Shown here piece by piece: positions 32,317-40,785 of a stretch of DNA of 64,000 bases. Below the pieces are notes generated by a model, which saw only the letters and a list, made by a program, of their open reading frames with translations, was not told the origin of the DNA and ran no database searches. Source of the stretch: Microcaldota archaeon (lineage in GTDB: Archaea; Micrarchaeota; Micrarchaeia; Micrarchaeales; Micrarchaeaceae); assembly GCA_028866715.1 (NCBI GenBank), contig JAGWHO010000002.1, positions 1-64,000 of the forward strand, read 5' to 3'. Position 1 is the first letter of the stretch. Each line of letters opens with the position of its first letter. A program made the translations under genes and the position numbers.

Positions 32317-32404
32317 AGCGAGGTAGGGTAGTCTGGAGTGCCCGTCGGGCTCATAATTTTTATGAGAAACCCGAAGATCGGTGGTTCAAATCCACTCCTC
32401 GCTA
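32317..32404 (+). tRNA. Initiator tRNA-Met (CAU) with a 13-nt intron
   Basis: Acceptor AGCGAGG pairs with CCTCGCT; A1-U72 and the GGG/CCC run in the anticodon stem mark an archaeal initiator. The anticodon stem TCGGG/CCCGA encloses 20 nt instead of 7. Removing 13 nt (32356-32368, between positions 37 and 38) gives loop CTCATAA. The unspliced loop folds as CTCATAA-TTT-TTATGAG, a hairpin suited to bulge-helix-bulge cleavage. T arm GGTGG-TTCAAAT-CCACT. Discriminator A. Confidence 0.88.
32356..32368 (+). other. tRNA intron (initiator tRNA-Met)
   Basis: A 13-nt insertion at the canonical 37/38 site. Its ends are ambiguous by one base because of flanking A residues. The splicing endonuclease gene lies 6.3 kb downstream. 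Confidence 0.75.
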
Positions 32405-32544
32405 CTTATCCTTTCCAACCCCACACTTCCGCTAATATTCCACTAAACAGCCCCAAAACTCAGGTTATAATATATTGATGTTGCTTTGTTGTGTTGTATA
32501 TAATAGAAAGGAAGTGCGAATAGTGGAAGTGAGGGGTGTACTGT

Positions 32545-33048
32545 ATGGCTGAGGCTTTATCCTACGATTATCTTTGGCAGGCCTGCCAGAAAGAAAAGCA
32601 GACAAACCAGCTGCTCCTTGTGCCCAAAACCTTTTATGAAGACATTATCGAATACATAAACTCGCTTCCTGCGCCCGGTCCAAGCGAAGCGGATTCCGGG
32701 ATGAAGGCCAACTCGATAAAACTGCTCAACGAAATCTTCGAAAGGCGCAAGCAGAAGATACTGCTTTACGTCGCGTACAACAAGCAGCTACCGCAACCTA
32801 TAAGTAATCTTGAGTTAGAATTCTATAACAGGCTAATCGAGGTAGCGAGGGCCACCAGGCTCGAGCACCAGTCCATGAGGAAGAGCAACGGTACGGCCCT
32901 AAGATCGCTCAAGGACATACCCGAGATAATACTGCCTTCAGGAAACAAGGTCGGCCCGCTCAAGAAAGATCAGGTGCTTGAGATGAAGAAGGATACCGAC
33001 TCTGACATAGAGTTCCTGACGAAGAACATGATATGTGAAAGATTATAG
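32545..33048 (+). CDS. GINS complex subunit (Gins51-type)
   Basis: A 167-residue protein with the archaeal GINS order: an N-terminal helical A domain (LSYDYLWQACQKEK, FYEDIIEYINSL, NEIFERRKQKILLYV with the conserved E-R-R-x-K-I) and a short C-terminal B domain (PEIILPSGNKVGPLKKDQVLEM). GINS joins MCM and the Cdc45/RecJ homologue in the replicative helicase. It precedes eL42 and eIF2-alpha, as often seen in archaea. Confidence 0.78.
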   Translation: MAEALSYDYLWQACQKEKQTNQLLLVPKTFYEDIIEYINSLPAPGPSEADSGMKANSIKLLNEIFERRKQKILLYVAYNKQLPQPISNLELEFYNRLIEVARATRLEHQSMRKSNGTALRSLKDIPEIILPSGNKVGPLKKDQVLEMKKDTDSDIEFLTKNMICERL

Positions 33049-33068
33049 TTCAGCTTAAGTTGGTTTCA

Positions 33069-33350
33069 ATGGAGATAAAGAAGGAGATAATGGCATACTG
33101 CCCGAAGTGCAACAAGCACACGCTTCATACAGTAAAGATGCCGTCAAAGGGGGCTCAAAGGGCAATGAGCAAGGCAACGCGCAGGCACGACAGGGCCATA
33201 CGCGGCTATGTTGGAAGCGTAGAGCCTAAGATACACCCAAAGAAGCTGGGCAAGCGCCAGACTGTGCTCCTAGTGTGCAAGGACTGCAAGTTCCCAGTGA
33301 ACAGGACGTTCGGCGGCAGGTCAAAGAAGAAGATAGCGATTGTCGCATAA
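33069..33350 (+). CDS. rpl44e: Ribosomal protein eL42 (L44e)
   Basis: A 93-residue zinc protein near the tRNA E site. Cys pairs CPKCNKHT (about residue 11) and CKDC (about 73) bind zinc, with SKATRRHDRAIRGYVG between. ATG 33069 fits the family start. Confidence 0.92.
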   Translation: MEIKKEIMAYCPKCNKHTLHTVKMPSKGAQRAMSKATRRHDRAIRGYVGSVEPKIHPKKLGKRQTVLLVCKDCKFPVNRTFGGRSKKKIAIVA

Positions 33351-33365
33351 TCGCATTTGATCCTT

Positions 33366-34166
33366 ATGGATGCAGCAGCAAGACCGTTACCAAAGGTAGG
33401 CTCACTCGTAATCGCTAACGTGAGCAAGATAACGAAGTTCGGCGCTTACTGCCGGCTGCCGGAATACAACGATCTGGAAGTGTTTCTGCCGTTGAGGGAG
33501 ATATCCTCGGGCTGGATAAAGAACATACGAGAGTTCATACACGAGGGCCAGAAGCTCGTATGCCTTGTAAGCTTCTATGACAAGGACAAGAACACGATAG
33601 ACGTATCGCTCAAGAAGGTCACCCCAAAGAATTCTAAAGAAAAGATAAGGGCGTACAACCTTGAGAAGAGGCTTGGGGCTCTGTTCGCCCAAGCGATCAA
33701 GATGTCCGGCGAGAGGAAGGACAAGGACCTTATATCCCAGAAGGCGATCGCGGAATTCCAGACGTATACGAATCTCATGGACCACGCGACAAACAACACC
33801 CCGGAGTTTGTGGGCTCCACAATGTCAAAGAAGCTCAAGGAATCCATAATCAAGGTGCTCGAGGCAAACAAGAAGCAGAAGCATTTTATCGTGTCATACA
33901 TACTCAAGCTCAGCACATACAACACACTATCAGGCGCAGCAGAGCTGCGCGGCATATTCTCCGATGTGAAGAGGCTGGGCATAGACGCGAAGTACATCGG
34001 CTCTCCGAGGTACAGGCTGGTTGCCGAGGGCGACGATTACTCACAAGCCGAAGACAAGATAAAGAAGGCATCCGAGATAATCAGGGAAAAGCTCAAGAAA
34101 GGCGAATTTGAGATGGAAAAGGAGAAGCTCAGGAAGGCCAAGGAGGACATAATGTCGGCGATGTGA
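33366..34166 (+). CDS. eif2a: Translation initiation factor aIF2 alpha subunit
   Basis: A 266-residue subunit of the heterotrimer that brings initiator tRNA to the ribosome. An S1/OB domain (GSLVIANVSKITKFGAYCRLPEY, residues about 12-34 in part; LREISSGWIKNIREF) is followed by a helical and an alpha/beta domain. It comes 15 bp after eL42 and its stop overlaps the PAC2 start. The usual eS27 gene between eL42 and this gene is missing. Confidence 0.93.
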   Translation: MDAAARPLPKVGSLVIANVSKITKFGAYCRLPEYNDLEVFLPLREISSGWIKNIREFIHEGQKLVCLVSFYDKDKNTIDVSLKKVTPKNSKEKIRAYNLEKRLGALFAQAIKMSGERKDKDLISQKAIAEFQTYTNLMDHATNNTPEFVGSTMSKKLKESIIKVLEANKKQKHFIVSYILKLSTYNTLSGAAELRGIFSDVKRLGIDAKYIGSPRYRLVAEGDDYSQAEDKIKKASEIIREKLKKGEFEMEKEKLRKAKEDIMSAM

Positions 34167-34963
34167 TGGACGGCACTATAATAAGGGTAAGCAAGGACGT
34201 CAAGCTTAACAAGCCGATACTGATAGCAGGACTTCCGGGGATAGGAAACGTAGGCAAGCTTGCAGTTGATCATATACGCAAGGAATTGGGCGCAACGAAG
34301 TTCGCGACCCTTTATTCGGAGCACTTCCCCCACCAGGTCATAATGCTAAAGAGCGGCGGCATAAGGCTTGTCAACAACAGGTTCTACTATCTAAAATCAA
34401 AGGCGAAGAACGGCAACGACATAGTGCTTCTCACTGGCGACGCGCAGGCTGTCACTCCAGAAGGTCAGTATGAAGTCAATTCGAAGATAGTCGAGTTCTT
34501 CAAGACGAAGCTTGGAGGAACGTTCATCTACACAATAGGGGGGTACAGCATAGCCCAGGGCATAGTGAAAAGCCCGAGAGTCTTCGCCAACGTGAGCAGG
34601 AAAGAGATAATGGGCCAGTTCAAGGATCTCGGGATACACTTCGGCGAATCCAAGGGCATAATCTGGGGGTCTGCAGGGCTGATAATCGCGTTTGCGAAGA
34701 TGCAGGGCATGGACGGCATATGCCTGATGGGCGAGACCGCTTTTCTTGAATTGGATGCAAACGCGGCAAAGGCAGTCATAGCGACACTGGCGAAGAAGCT
34801 GAACCTCGAGATAAAGACGGGCAACCTTGACAAGCTGATAAAGAAGACCAATCACGCGCTTCGTGGCATGGAGCAGCAGGTCGGCCTTGGCATGCCTCCT
34901 GCAGGCGGCGTGCCTCTGGAAGGCGGAGTCGACCTGTCGCAGAAGCCGTCCTACATACGATAA
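34166..34963 (+). CDS. PAC2 family protein (proteasome assembly chaperone-like)
   Basis: A 265-residue protein of the archaeal PAC2/COG2047 group: PILIAGLPGIGNVGKLAVDHI (residues about 17-37 in part), LYSEHFPHQVIM, and TIGGYSIAQG. Relatives act as proteasome assembly chaperones or ligand-binding proteins. It starts on the last base of the aIF2-alpha stop codon. In most archaea nop10 lies between these genes; here it is absent. Confidence 0.85.
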   Translation: MDGTIIRVSKDVKLNKPILIAGLPGIGNVGKLAVDHIRKELGATKFATLYSEHFPHQVIMLKSGGIRLVNNRFYYLKSKAKNGNDIVLLTGDAQAVTPEGQYEVNSKIVEFFKTKLGGTFIYTIGGYSIAQGIVKSPRVFANVSRKEIMGQFKDLGIHFGESKGIIWGSAGLIIAFAKMQGMDGICLMGETAFLELDANAAKAVIATLAKKLNLEIKTGNLDKLIKKTNHALRGMEQQVGLGMPPAGGVPLEGGVDLSQKPSYIR

Positions 34964-34990
34964 AAGGCTTTCCTCATAATAATCATCGGC

Positions 34991-35063
34991 GCGGGTGTAT
35001 TCTAGCCTGGTAGGAATCTGGCTTCCCAAGCCAGCAGCCCGGGTTCAAATCCCGGTACCCGCA
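34991..35063 (+). tRNA. tRNA-Gly (anticodon CCC)
   Basis: Acceptor GCGGGTG/TACCCGC, D stem TTCT/GGAA, anticodon stem CTGGC/GCCAG around loop TTCCCAA, T arm CCGGG-TTCAAAT-CCCGG, discriminator A. No intron and no encoded CCA. Confidence 0.93.
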
Positions 35064-35077
35064 TAATAAGTGAATAT

Positions 35078-35398
35078 ATGGCATTCGTTGCTGATGTGCT
35101 GAATTTCCTTGTAATACAGCTCTATGCCTACATAGGCACAAGGCACATATACGACAGGATAAACAACAGAAGGGAGATGCGGAGAAGGAGGATGAAGCGC
35201 GAGTTCAGCAACCTTGAGAACTTCGGCTCCCTGCTGTTCAGCTTCCTCATAGCAGGCATGCTCTTTATAGGCGTGAGCGACGTCTTCCCGACGCTCTCTC
35301 TCCTGAGCACACCGATATGGCTCGTGGACCTTGCGCTGCTTATAATCGGCTACTTCATGGCAAGCGCATGGAACCTGATAAGGAACCCGTACAGCTAA
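35078..35398 (+). CDS. Hypothetical small membrane protein
   Basis: A 106-residue protein with a possible N-terminal amphipathic or membrane helix, a very basic stretch (NRREMRRRRMKREF, about residues 29-42) and two C-terminal spans (about 50-67 and 80-97). No family recognised. Begins 14 bp after tRNA-Gly. Confidence 0.5.
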   Translation: MAFVADVLNFLVIQLYAYIGTRHIYDRINNRREMRRRRMKREFSNLENFGSLLFSFLIAGMLFIGVSDVFPTLSLLSTPIWLVDLALLIIGYFMASAWNLIRNPYS

Positions 35399-35439
35399 CC
35401 TTTTATAGTTTGACAGCGAATCCCAAGCTGGGGTCTGTC

Positions 35440-35976
35440 ATGCCACAGTTTGGCGTAAGCAAAAGCGGGCTTTTTGTCGGGCAAGACAAGAAGGTGGACT
35501 TGGACAGCAGCATGAATTATCTGAGCAAGGCATTCATACTCAACAAGGTCGAAGACGCATTAAACAACCCGAGGCGGCTCAGCAAGGACGAGACTGACGC
35601 CTTCGAACGCCTGAACCGCATGTTCAGCGCCATTATAAAGGGCGCCAAGATAAAGCTCGCACTCGTCCAAAATAATCCGAACGAGAGGTGGGACGCGCTG
35701 TTCGACACCGGAGCATACGCGGAATTCAACAGCTACTCGGATGTAATCACAGGTTTAAAAGGCGCGGCATGGGACAGCGAGTCCCTGAACAAGCTTCTTG
35801 TCGAGTTCGCTGAGTTGAAATGGCAGGCGGAGCGGATCCTGTCCGTAGGCAAGACAGATGGCATCAAGGCGGAAAAGCTCAGGGAGCTCAAGGCATTTAC
35901 CGGCAGCATGTGCCGCACTTATCACAATGCGATGCTAAGAACGAGTTACGACGAGCCGGGATCCTGCCCGTGGTGA
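35440..35976 (+). CDS. Hypothetical soluble protein, 178 aa
   Basis: A mainly helical soluble protein with no recognised motif. ATG 35440 is chosen because TTTTATAG (35401-35408) lies about 35 bp upstream; the longer open frame overlaps the previous gene. Its stop abuts the stop of the convergent DUF92 gene. Confidence 0.5.
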   Translation: MPQFGVSKSGLFVGQDKKVDLDSSMNYLSKAFILNKVEDALNNPRRLSKDETDAFERLNRMFSAIIKGAKIKLALVQNNPNERWDALFDTGAYAEFNSYSDVITGLKGAAWDSESLNKLLVEFAELKWQAERILSVGKTDGIKAEKLRELKAFTGSMCRTYHNAMLRTSYDEPGSCPW

Positions 35977-36681
35977 TCACGCTATTGCAGCGAAGATGAG
36001 CATTGCTATTATCCCGCCAGCAAGGCTGCCCAATGCATTGGTCGTGAATTTGTTCCCTATGCCCTTTTCTTCAAAGAATCCGAGGAACGTATCCACCACG
36101 CTGCCGAGTATGCCGCCAAGTATCACGCTCGTGACCAGGGCCAGCTGAGTGGGAGCATAGGCGCTCTTTATCGCGTCAAGCTGCGGGATTACTGTTATCA
36201 TGAGGAGCGCGATTATCAGCGTGGCGAAGATGCCGCAGACCAGCCCAAGGACGCTGATCCCCCCTGACGTGCCCCGTTTCACCCTCCTGAAGTGGAAGAC
36301 CATGCGGGGCGTGCCTCCAAATACTCCGAGCTCGCTCTCGAACTTGTCTGCCGAAATGGCAGCTACCGCGCCAGTGAATCCTATCACGGCAAGCATGGCA
36401 GCATTCCAGCCGCCGACCAGCGAGTAATGGTAGAATATTATAGCAAAGACCAGCGCAGGCAGGCCGTTGGCTATCACGTTCTTCAAACCCCTGTACTTCT
36501 GGTAGGTTCCTATTCTCTTCTTGTAACCCTGGCCCACCCTTGTCACAATAGCAGAGAGCACAAGGAACACCACCATCTCCAATACGAAGAAGTAGCCTAT
36601 GCCCAGCCCAAGGAAGAAGAGCGCAATGCCGACGACTATCGCGAGCAGCGACCCCTTCCAATCCAGCGTAAAGAAGTTCAT
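35977..36681 (-). CDS. DUF92/TMEM19 family membrane protein
   Basis: A 234-residue protein with six to seven spans. The DUF92 pattern is visible: ISADKFESELGVFGG (about residues 109-123; the A-D-T-x-x-S-E-x-G motif), then RRVKRGTSGGISVLGLVCG. Plant VTE6 of this family is a phytyl-phosphate kinase, and archaeal members may act on isoprenoid phosphates; this is inference. Confidence 0.8.
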   Translation of the reverse strand: MNFFTLDWKGSLLAIVVGIALFFLGLGIGYFFVLEMVVFLVLSAIVTRVGQGYKKRIGTYQKYRGLKNVIANGLPALVFAIIFYHYSLVGGWNAAMLAVIGFTGAVAAISADKFESELGVFGGTPRMVFHFRRVKRGTSGGISVLGLVCGIFATLIIALLMITVIPQLDAIKSAYAPTQLALVTSVILGGILGSVVDTFLGFFEEKGIGNKFTTNALGSLAGGIIAMLIFAAIA

Positions 36682-36756
36682 GTGAACGTTCCATATAATT
36701 GAAATAATTCCGGTATTTACAAAGGTTTTTAAACCTTCAATTCCCTACAAATTTAC

Positions 36757-36830
36757 AAGTTCTCTACTGTAGGAAGGTCGTGAAGAACTGGTCGCCTTGC
36801 CAGCGGGTAACACCGCTGGCACTATTTCTC
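36757..36830 (+). ncRNA. Candidate small RNA upstream of radA
   Basis: A TATA-like TTTTTAAACC (36726-36735) precedes a GC-rich segment with no ORF. It contains a perfect 8-bp hairpin (GCCAGCGG-GTAACA-CCGCTGGC, 36799-36820) followed by a pyrimidine run (TATTTCTCTT). radA has a separate TATA (TTAAATAC near 36893), so this unit is distinct. No C/D or H/ACA boxes are convincing. Confidence 0.4.
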
Positions 36831-36930
36831 TTATATACATTAATAAGCGGCGAGAGCTTTCCGTCGCTATTCTGTAATCTTATTCTAATGCTTAAATACC
36901 TATTTGTTCATATTCTAGTGTCGTGTTTCT

Positions 36931-37881
36931 ATGGCAAAGGAAAAGGCCGTGCGTGAGCTTGAGGACCTGCCAGGGATAGGCCCCACATCTGCGGAAAAGC
37001 TCAGGGCAGCGAATGTCGATACCCTTGACAAGGTAGCGATAATGGCGCCGCACGAGCTGAGCGAGCTATCCGGAATAAGCGTTGAGGCCGCAAAGAAGGC
37101 CATAGCCGCAGCGCTTGAGGCGACAACGGTAATCTACGAAACAGGAGAGCAGATCTCGGTAAAGAGGGCAGAGATAGGCAAGATAAGCACAGGCTCAAAG
37201 GACCTTGACGAGATGATCGGAGGAGGGATAGAGGCAAACTCCATAACCGAGGCTTACGGCAGGTTCGCATCAGGAAAGTCGCAGATAGGCTTCCAGCTCA
37301 CGGTCAACGCCCAGCAACCCAAGGACAAAGGGGGCTTGGACGGGGCCGTGCTCTTCATAGACACGGAAGGAACATTCAGGCCAGAACGAATAGTCCAGAT
37401 AGCAACTGCGCAGGAGATGGACACAAAGAAGGTGCTTGAGAACATCATAGTCATACGCGCAACAACAACAGAGCAGCAGATACTCTCTGTTGAGAGGGCT
37501 GACAAGCTGATAGTGGAGAAGAACATCAGGCTCATCGTGGTCGATTCGCTCACATCACTATTCAGGTCTGAGTTCGTAGGCAGGGGTGCCCTCGGAGAGC
37601 GACAGCAGAAGCTCAATCAGCACATCCACAGGCTGCAGATTCTCGCTGACAAGTACTCGCTAGCGGTTTACATAACAAACCAGGTCATGGACAACCCGGG
37701 AATCATGTTCGGAGACCCGACAACACCAATAGGCGGCAACGTCCTGGCGCACGCGGCAACAACAAGATTGTATCTCAGGAAGAGCAAGGAGGACAAGAGG
37801 GTCGTAAGGCTCGTTGATTCGCCTAACATGCCGGAAGGAGAGTGCGTGATAAAGATAACCCCTACAGGCATAAAGGACTAA
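36931..37881 (+). CDS. radA: DNA repair and recombination protein RadA
   Basis: A 316-residue archaeal recombinase that forms filaments on single-stranded DNA. The N-terminal HhH domain (LEDLPGIGPTSAEKLRAA, residues 10-27) leads to the ATPase: Walker A GRFASGKS (110-117), Walker B LIVVDSLT, and the L2 loop region GGNVLAHAATTRLYLRK. Length is typical. dph5 follows by 10 bp. Confidence 0.96.
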   Translation: MAKEKAVRELEDLPGIGPTSAEKLRAANVDTLDKVAIMAPHELSELSGISVEAAKKAIAAALEATTVIYETGEQISVKRAEIGKISTGSKDLDEMIGGGIEANSITEAYGRFASGKSQIGFQLTVNAQQPKDKGGLDGAVLFIDTEGTFRPERIVQIATAQEMDTKKVLENIIVIRATTTEQQILSVERADKLIVEKNIRLIVVDSLTSLFRSEFVGRGALGERQQKLNQHIHRLQILADKYSLAVYITNQVMDNPGIMFGDPTTPIGGNVLAHAATTRLYLRKSKEDKRVVRLVDSPNMPEGECVIKITPTGIKD

Positions 37882-37891
37882 GACTGATGCG

Positions 37892-38650
37892 ATGCTATTT
37901 CTGGTTGGGATAGGCCTCTCGGAACGCGACATCTCACTCAAGGCCATAGAGATATGCAAGGACTGCGAGCTGTTTATAGACAGGTATACCAGCATGATAA
38001 ACGACCAAAGGGTAGAATATCTTGCTTCTGTCATAGGCAAGCAGATAACTACGCTTACCAGATCGGAGATGGAAGAGGGCTCGCGCCAGATAATCGAAAG
38101 GGCGCGCACAAGAGACGTAGCAATCCTCATAGGGGGGGATCCGCTCATGGCAACGACCCACAAAATACTTTATACCGCGGCAAAGAAGCTCGGCGTCAAG
38201 GTGCTTGCTGTGCACTCGTCTTCGATATTCTCTGCAGCAATCGGCGAATCCGGCCTTGATTTCTACAGGTTCGGGCAGGTCTGCACCATACCTAAATGGA
38301 GCGCGCATTATACGCCGGTATCGTTCTACGAGACTATAAGCAGGAACATGAAGAACAACCAGCATTCATTGCTACTCCTGGACTACGACCCGATAGCGGA
38401 GAAGTCCCTCTTGATAAACGAGGCGATAGACACGTTGGAAAAGGCAGAGCAGAAGTACCAGCAGGGCGTGATAATAGACAAGACAAAGATATTCGTGCTG
38501 CACAACGTCTCAATGCCGACGCAAAAGAACATCCTCACAACGATATCCGAGGCTAAGAACCTGAGCATAAGCGACGGCACCTCGGTCCTTATACTACCGG
38601 CGTCGCTCACAGACATAGAGAAGGAGGTAATCGCAAGCATGTACGCGTGA
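37892..38650 (+). CDS. dph5: Diphthine synthase (Dph5/DphB)
   Basis: A 252-residue SAM methyltransferase of the tetrapyrrole-methylase fold that trimethylates the 3-amino-3-carboxypropyl His of elongation factor 2. Seen: FLVGIGLSERDISLKAI at the start, ILIGGDPLMATTH (about 85-97) for SAM and HSSSIFSAAIGESGLDFYRFG. Length is standard. It sits between radA and endA. Confidence 0.92.
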   Translation: MLFLVGIGLSERDISLKAIEICKDCELFIDRYTSMINDQRVEYLASVIGKQITTLTRSEMEEGSRQIIERARTRDVAILIGGDPLMATTHKILYTAAKKLGVKVLAVHSSSIFSAAIGESGLDFYRFGQVCTIPKWSAHYTPVSFYETISRNMKNNQHSLLLLDYDPIAEKSLLINEAIDTLEKAEQKYQQGVIIDKTKIFVLHNVSMPTQKNILTTISEAKNLSISDGTSVLILPASLTDIEKEVIASMYA

Positions 38651-38654
38651 TTTC

Positions 38655-39818
38655 ATGCCTCTATCAATACAATTCGACAGGAAGGCAAGGCAAGGGATTG
38701 TCACTGACCAGTCTTCAAGGGACATACTTGCCGGCGGGTTCTTCGGCACAAGAAAAGACGGCAATCTGATACTGACGCCTGAAGAGTCCCTTTATCTCAT
38801 CGATGTCAGGCATGCTGCCTGCTCGTCTTCTGATGGCGTCAAGCTCACTTTCAACGATGTGGCATCGGAATTCAGCAATAGAAAGAAGTTCATGGCAAGA
38901 TATTTCACCTACAAGGACTGGAGAGACAGGGGACTCATAGCAAAAGAACCGAGCGACGCCAAGACCGATGGAGCAAAGATGCAGCTTAAAAGATATCCAG
39001 CATCGCAGCTCAAGCTCAAAGCGCCCCAGGTCACAGGAATCTTTTTCTCCGATGACCTGACTAGCGTCATAGACGACGATGAGGAGGGCCAGAGGCTCTA
39101 CAACAGCCACTGGCTCGGCCAGTACGGCACCTACAAGGTCAACGGCCACGGAACGCTCAACAAATTCGACATATACGAGACGCTCTTCCTCATAGATAAG
39201 GGCATCTTGAAGATATCGAACTGCACACGCAGGCAGATAATAGATTTAGCAATAAAGAGAAGGCCGGATTTCGAGAAGCTCTACGACGTTTATTCCGACT
39301 GGCGAGGAAAAGGCTACGTGATAAAGACCGGATTCAAGTTCGGCACCCACTTCAGGCTGTACTTCCCCGGCGCGCAGCCGATAAAGAAAGATGATACATG
39401 GGTGCATTCAAAGCACGTAATACACGTATTCCCAAGAGACGCCAAGCTGCTGATCTCGGAATGGGCAAGGGTCATAAGGGTTGCGCACTCTGTCAGGAAG
39501 ACGTTCATACTCGCAATACCCGGTAAGGTAAGGAAGAAGTCTCTAGGCATAGATTTTGCGCTCTACCACAGGAAGAACGGCAACATAGAGGTTCCAGGAA
39601 GGGACAGGCCTAGATATGGCATGCTCTCCCTCAGCGAAGAGGAGTACATCGGCGGGAGCGAGCTCTCGGCCATAATCAACGAGGCGAAGCAAAACAGACT
39701 GGAGCTGATAATTGCTATAGCAGACAGAGAGACGGCAGTCACGTATTACAAAGTAAGAAGGATAGAGCTCCAGGGCAGCGAGTACGAGTATTACGAGATA
39801 GACTGGATGCAGCCTTAG
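38655..39818 (+). CDS. endA: tRNA-splicing endonuclease, three-unit (epsilon/ARMAN) type
   Basis: A 387-residue enzyme cutting bulge-helix-bulge introns. The catalytic triad is Tyr236 (FRLYFPG), His251 (WVHSKHV) and Lys282 (SVRKTFIL). Ahead of the catalytic unit lies another N-terminal-type repeat (GGFFGTRKDGNLILTPEE ... YFTYKDWRDRGLIAKE, residues about 27-98, against QYGTYKVNGHGTLNKFDIYE ... YSDWRGKGYVIK), and after it a C-terminal beta-type unit. This matches the three-unit epsilon architecture described for ARMAN. Substrate in the window: initiator tRNA-Met. Confidence 0.88.
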   Translation: MPLSIQFDRKARQGIVTDQSSRDILAGGFFGTRKDGNLILTPEESLYLIDVRHAACSSSDGVKLTFNDVASEFSNRKKFMARYFTYKDWRDRGLIAKEPSDAKTDGAKMQLKRYPASQLKLKAPQVTGIFFSDDLTSVIDDDEEGQRLYNSHWLGQYGTYKVNGHGTLNKFDIYETLFLIDKGILKISNCTRRQIIDLAIKRRPDFEKLYDVYSDWRGKGYVIKTGFKFGTHFRLYFPGAQPIKKDDTWVHSKHVIHVFPRDAKLLISEWARVIRVAHSVRKTFILAIPGKVRKKSLGIDFALYHRKNGNIEVPGRDRPRYGMLSLSEEEYIGGSELSAIINEAKQNRLELIIAIADRETAVTYYKVRRIELQGSEYEYYEIDWMQP

Positions 39819-39821
39819 TCT

Positions 39822-40013
39822 TCAATAAAGCTCGTTAGACGTCTTCATTCTGAGCTTGAATTCTGCCTTTTCAGCACGGACCATCTCGCCATAACTCCCA
39901 TATTTAGTAATGTTGTAATCCTGCAAGTCCTTCCTTCTGCATTCAGAAGCCTTCTCAAAAGTAATCTCTATCTCAGGATGCATCTCAGCAGGGATTGCAA
40001 TCAAAGCATTCAA
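39822..40013 (-). CDS. Hypothetical small protein, 63 aa
   Basis: A 63-residue charged protein, convergent with endA (3-bp gap). A TATA-like TTTATATATT about 45 bp upstream may serve it and, in the other direction, the 181-residue gene. Nothing recognised; coding status is probable rather than sure. Confidence 0.4.
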   Translation of the reverse strand: MNALIAIPAEMHPEIEITFEKASECRRKDLQDYNITKYGSYGEMVRAEKAEFKLRMKTSNELY

Positions 40014-40115
40014 TTTCTCACCATCGCAGTTAGTTTAGCCTCACCTTCCGATAATATATAAATGTTCCGCACCCGGAGCCAACGTTCTTAGAAGGATAGA
40101 ATCAGAATCAAGAGC

Positions 40116-40661
40116 ATGGCCGACGATCCGGGCGCAAAGGGCATATCCAACAAGGCGGAGATAATCCTGGTCATACGCAGATACGATGACATATTCTCAG
40201 ACTTCGACCCAAGGCCGTACAACCAGAGGGCCCTTTCCGAAGACTTCCTGTTCGAGGCGAGGAGGGCAACTCTAGACAAGCACGGCGGGATAGAGCTTAG
40301 GTTTCTCATAAAAAAGTCGCACCGCAGCCAAGCCATCGAAGGGCTTGCAAGGTCGCGCCTAAAGGATCATTTCAGGAAGCACTACAACCGCATAATCTAC
40401 GAATTCAGGAAGAGGAACAGGCGAGCCGTTGGGATTTTGGCCATAGGGCTGGCCATCGGCTTTGCAGACGCGCTTCTTATATTTTCAGGGCATTTAAGCG
40501 GGTTGGCCCAGTCGGCAGTAGAGATAACCTTCACTCCAACAAGTTGGTATATGATATGGATGGGCCTTGACAGGCTGCTCACGAAACCAAGGAAAGACAG
40601 GGCAAACGCAGCATTCTACAAAAAGATGAAGGACGCGAGCATAGTGTTCGCGACGTATTAA
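40116..40661 (+). CDS. Hypothetical protein with two C-terminal membrane spans
   Basis: A 181-residue protein. Residues 1-100 are soluble, basic and alpha/beta (KAEIILVIRRYDDIFSDFDPRPYNQ). Two spans (about 103-122 and 130-150) follow, then a basic tail. The soluble part shows no known motif. A TATA (AATATATAAA, about 40053-40062) lies upstream. It ends 7 bp before the convergent tRNA-Lys. Confidence 0.5.
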   Translation: MADDPGAKGISNKAEIILVIRRYDDIFSDFDPRPYNQRALSEDFLFEARRATLDKHGGIELRFLIKKSHRSQAIEGLARSRLKDHFRKHYNRIIYEFRKRNRRAVGILAIGLAIGFADALLIFSGHLSGLAQSAVEITFTPTSWYMIWMGLDRLLTKPRKDRANAAFYKKMKDASIVFATY

Positions 40662-40668
40662 ACAGGAG

Positions 40669-40743
40669 CGGGTCCAGGGGGATTCGGACCCCCGACCTAC
40701 TGGTTAAGAGCCAGCCGCTCTGACCAGGCTGAGCTATGGACCC
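40669..40743 (-). tRNA. tRNA-Lys (anticodon CUU)
   Basis: Acceptor GGGTCCA/TGGACCC, D stem GCTC/GAGC, anticodon stem GCTGG/CCAGT around loop CTCTTAA, T arm GGGGG-TCCGAAT-CCCCC, discriminator G. No intron. Confidence 0.93.
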
Positions 40744-40785
40744 ACATTTCAACATTTAGGATTAAGTCCTTAATATAGCTTCTTG

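Noticed and set aside
32356-32368. tRNA-Ile2(CAU) reading of the intron-bearing tRNA
   Set aside because: A1-U72 and the GGG/CCC anticodon stem are initiator features, and AUA is covered by tRNA-Ile(UAU).
36757-36830. C/D box guide RNA
   Set aside because: A GTGAAGA resembles box C with a mismatch, but no CTGA box D lies at suitable distance.
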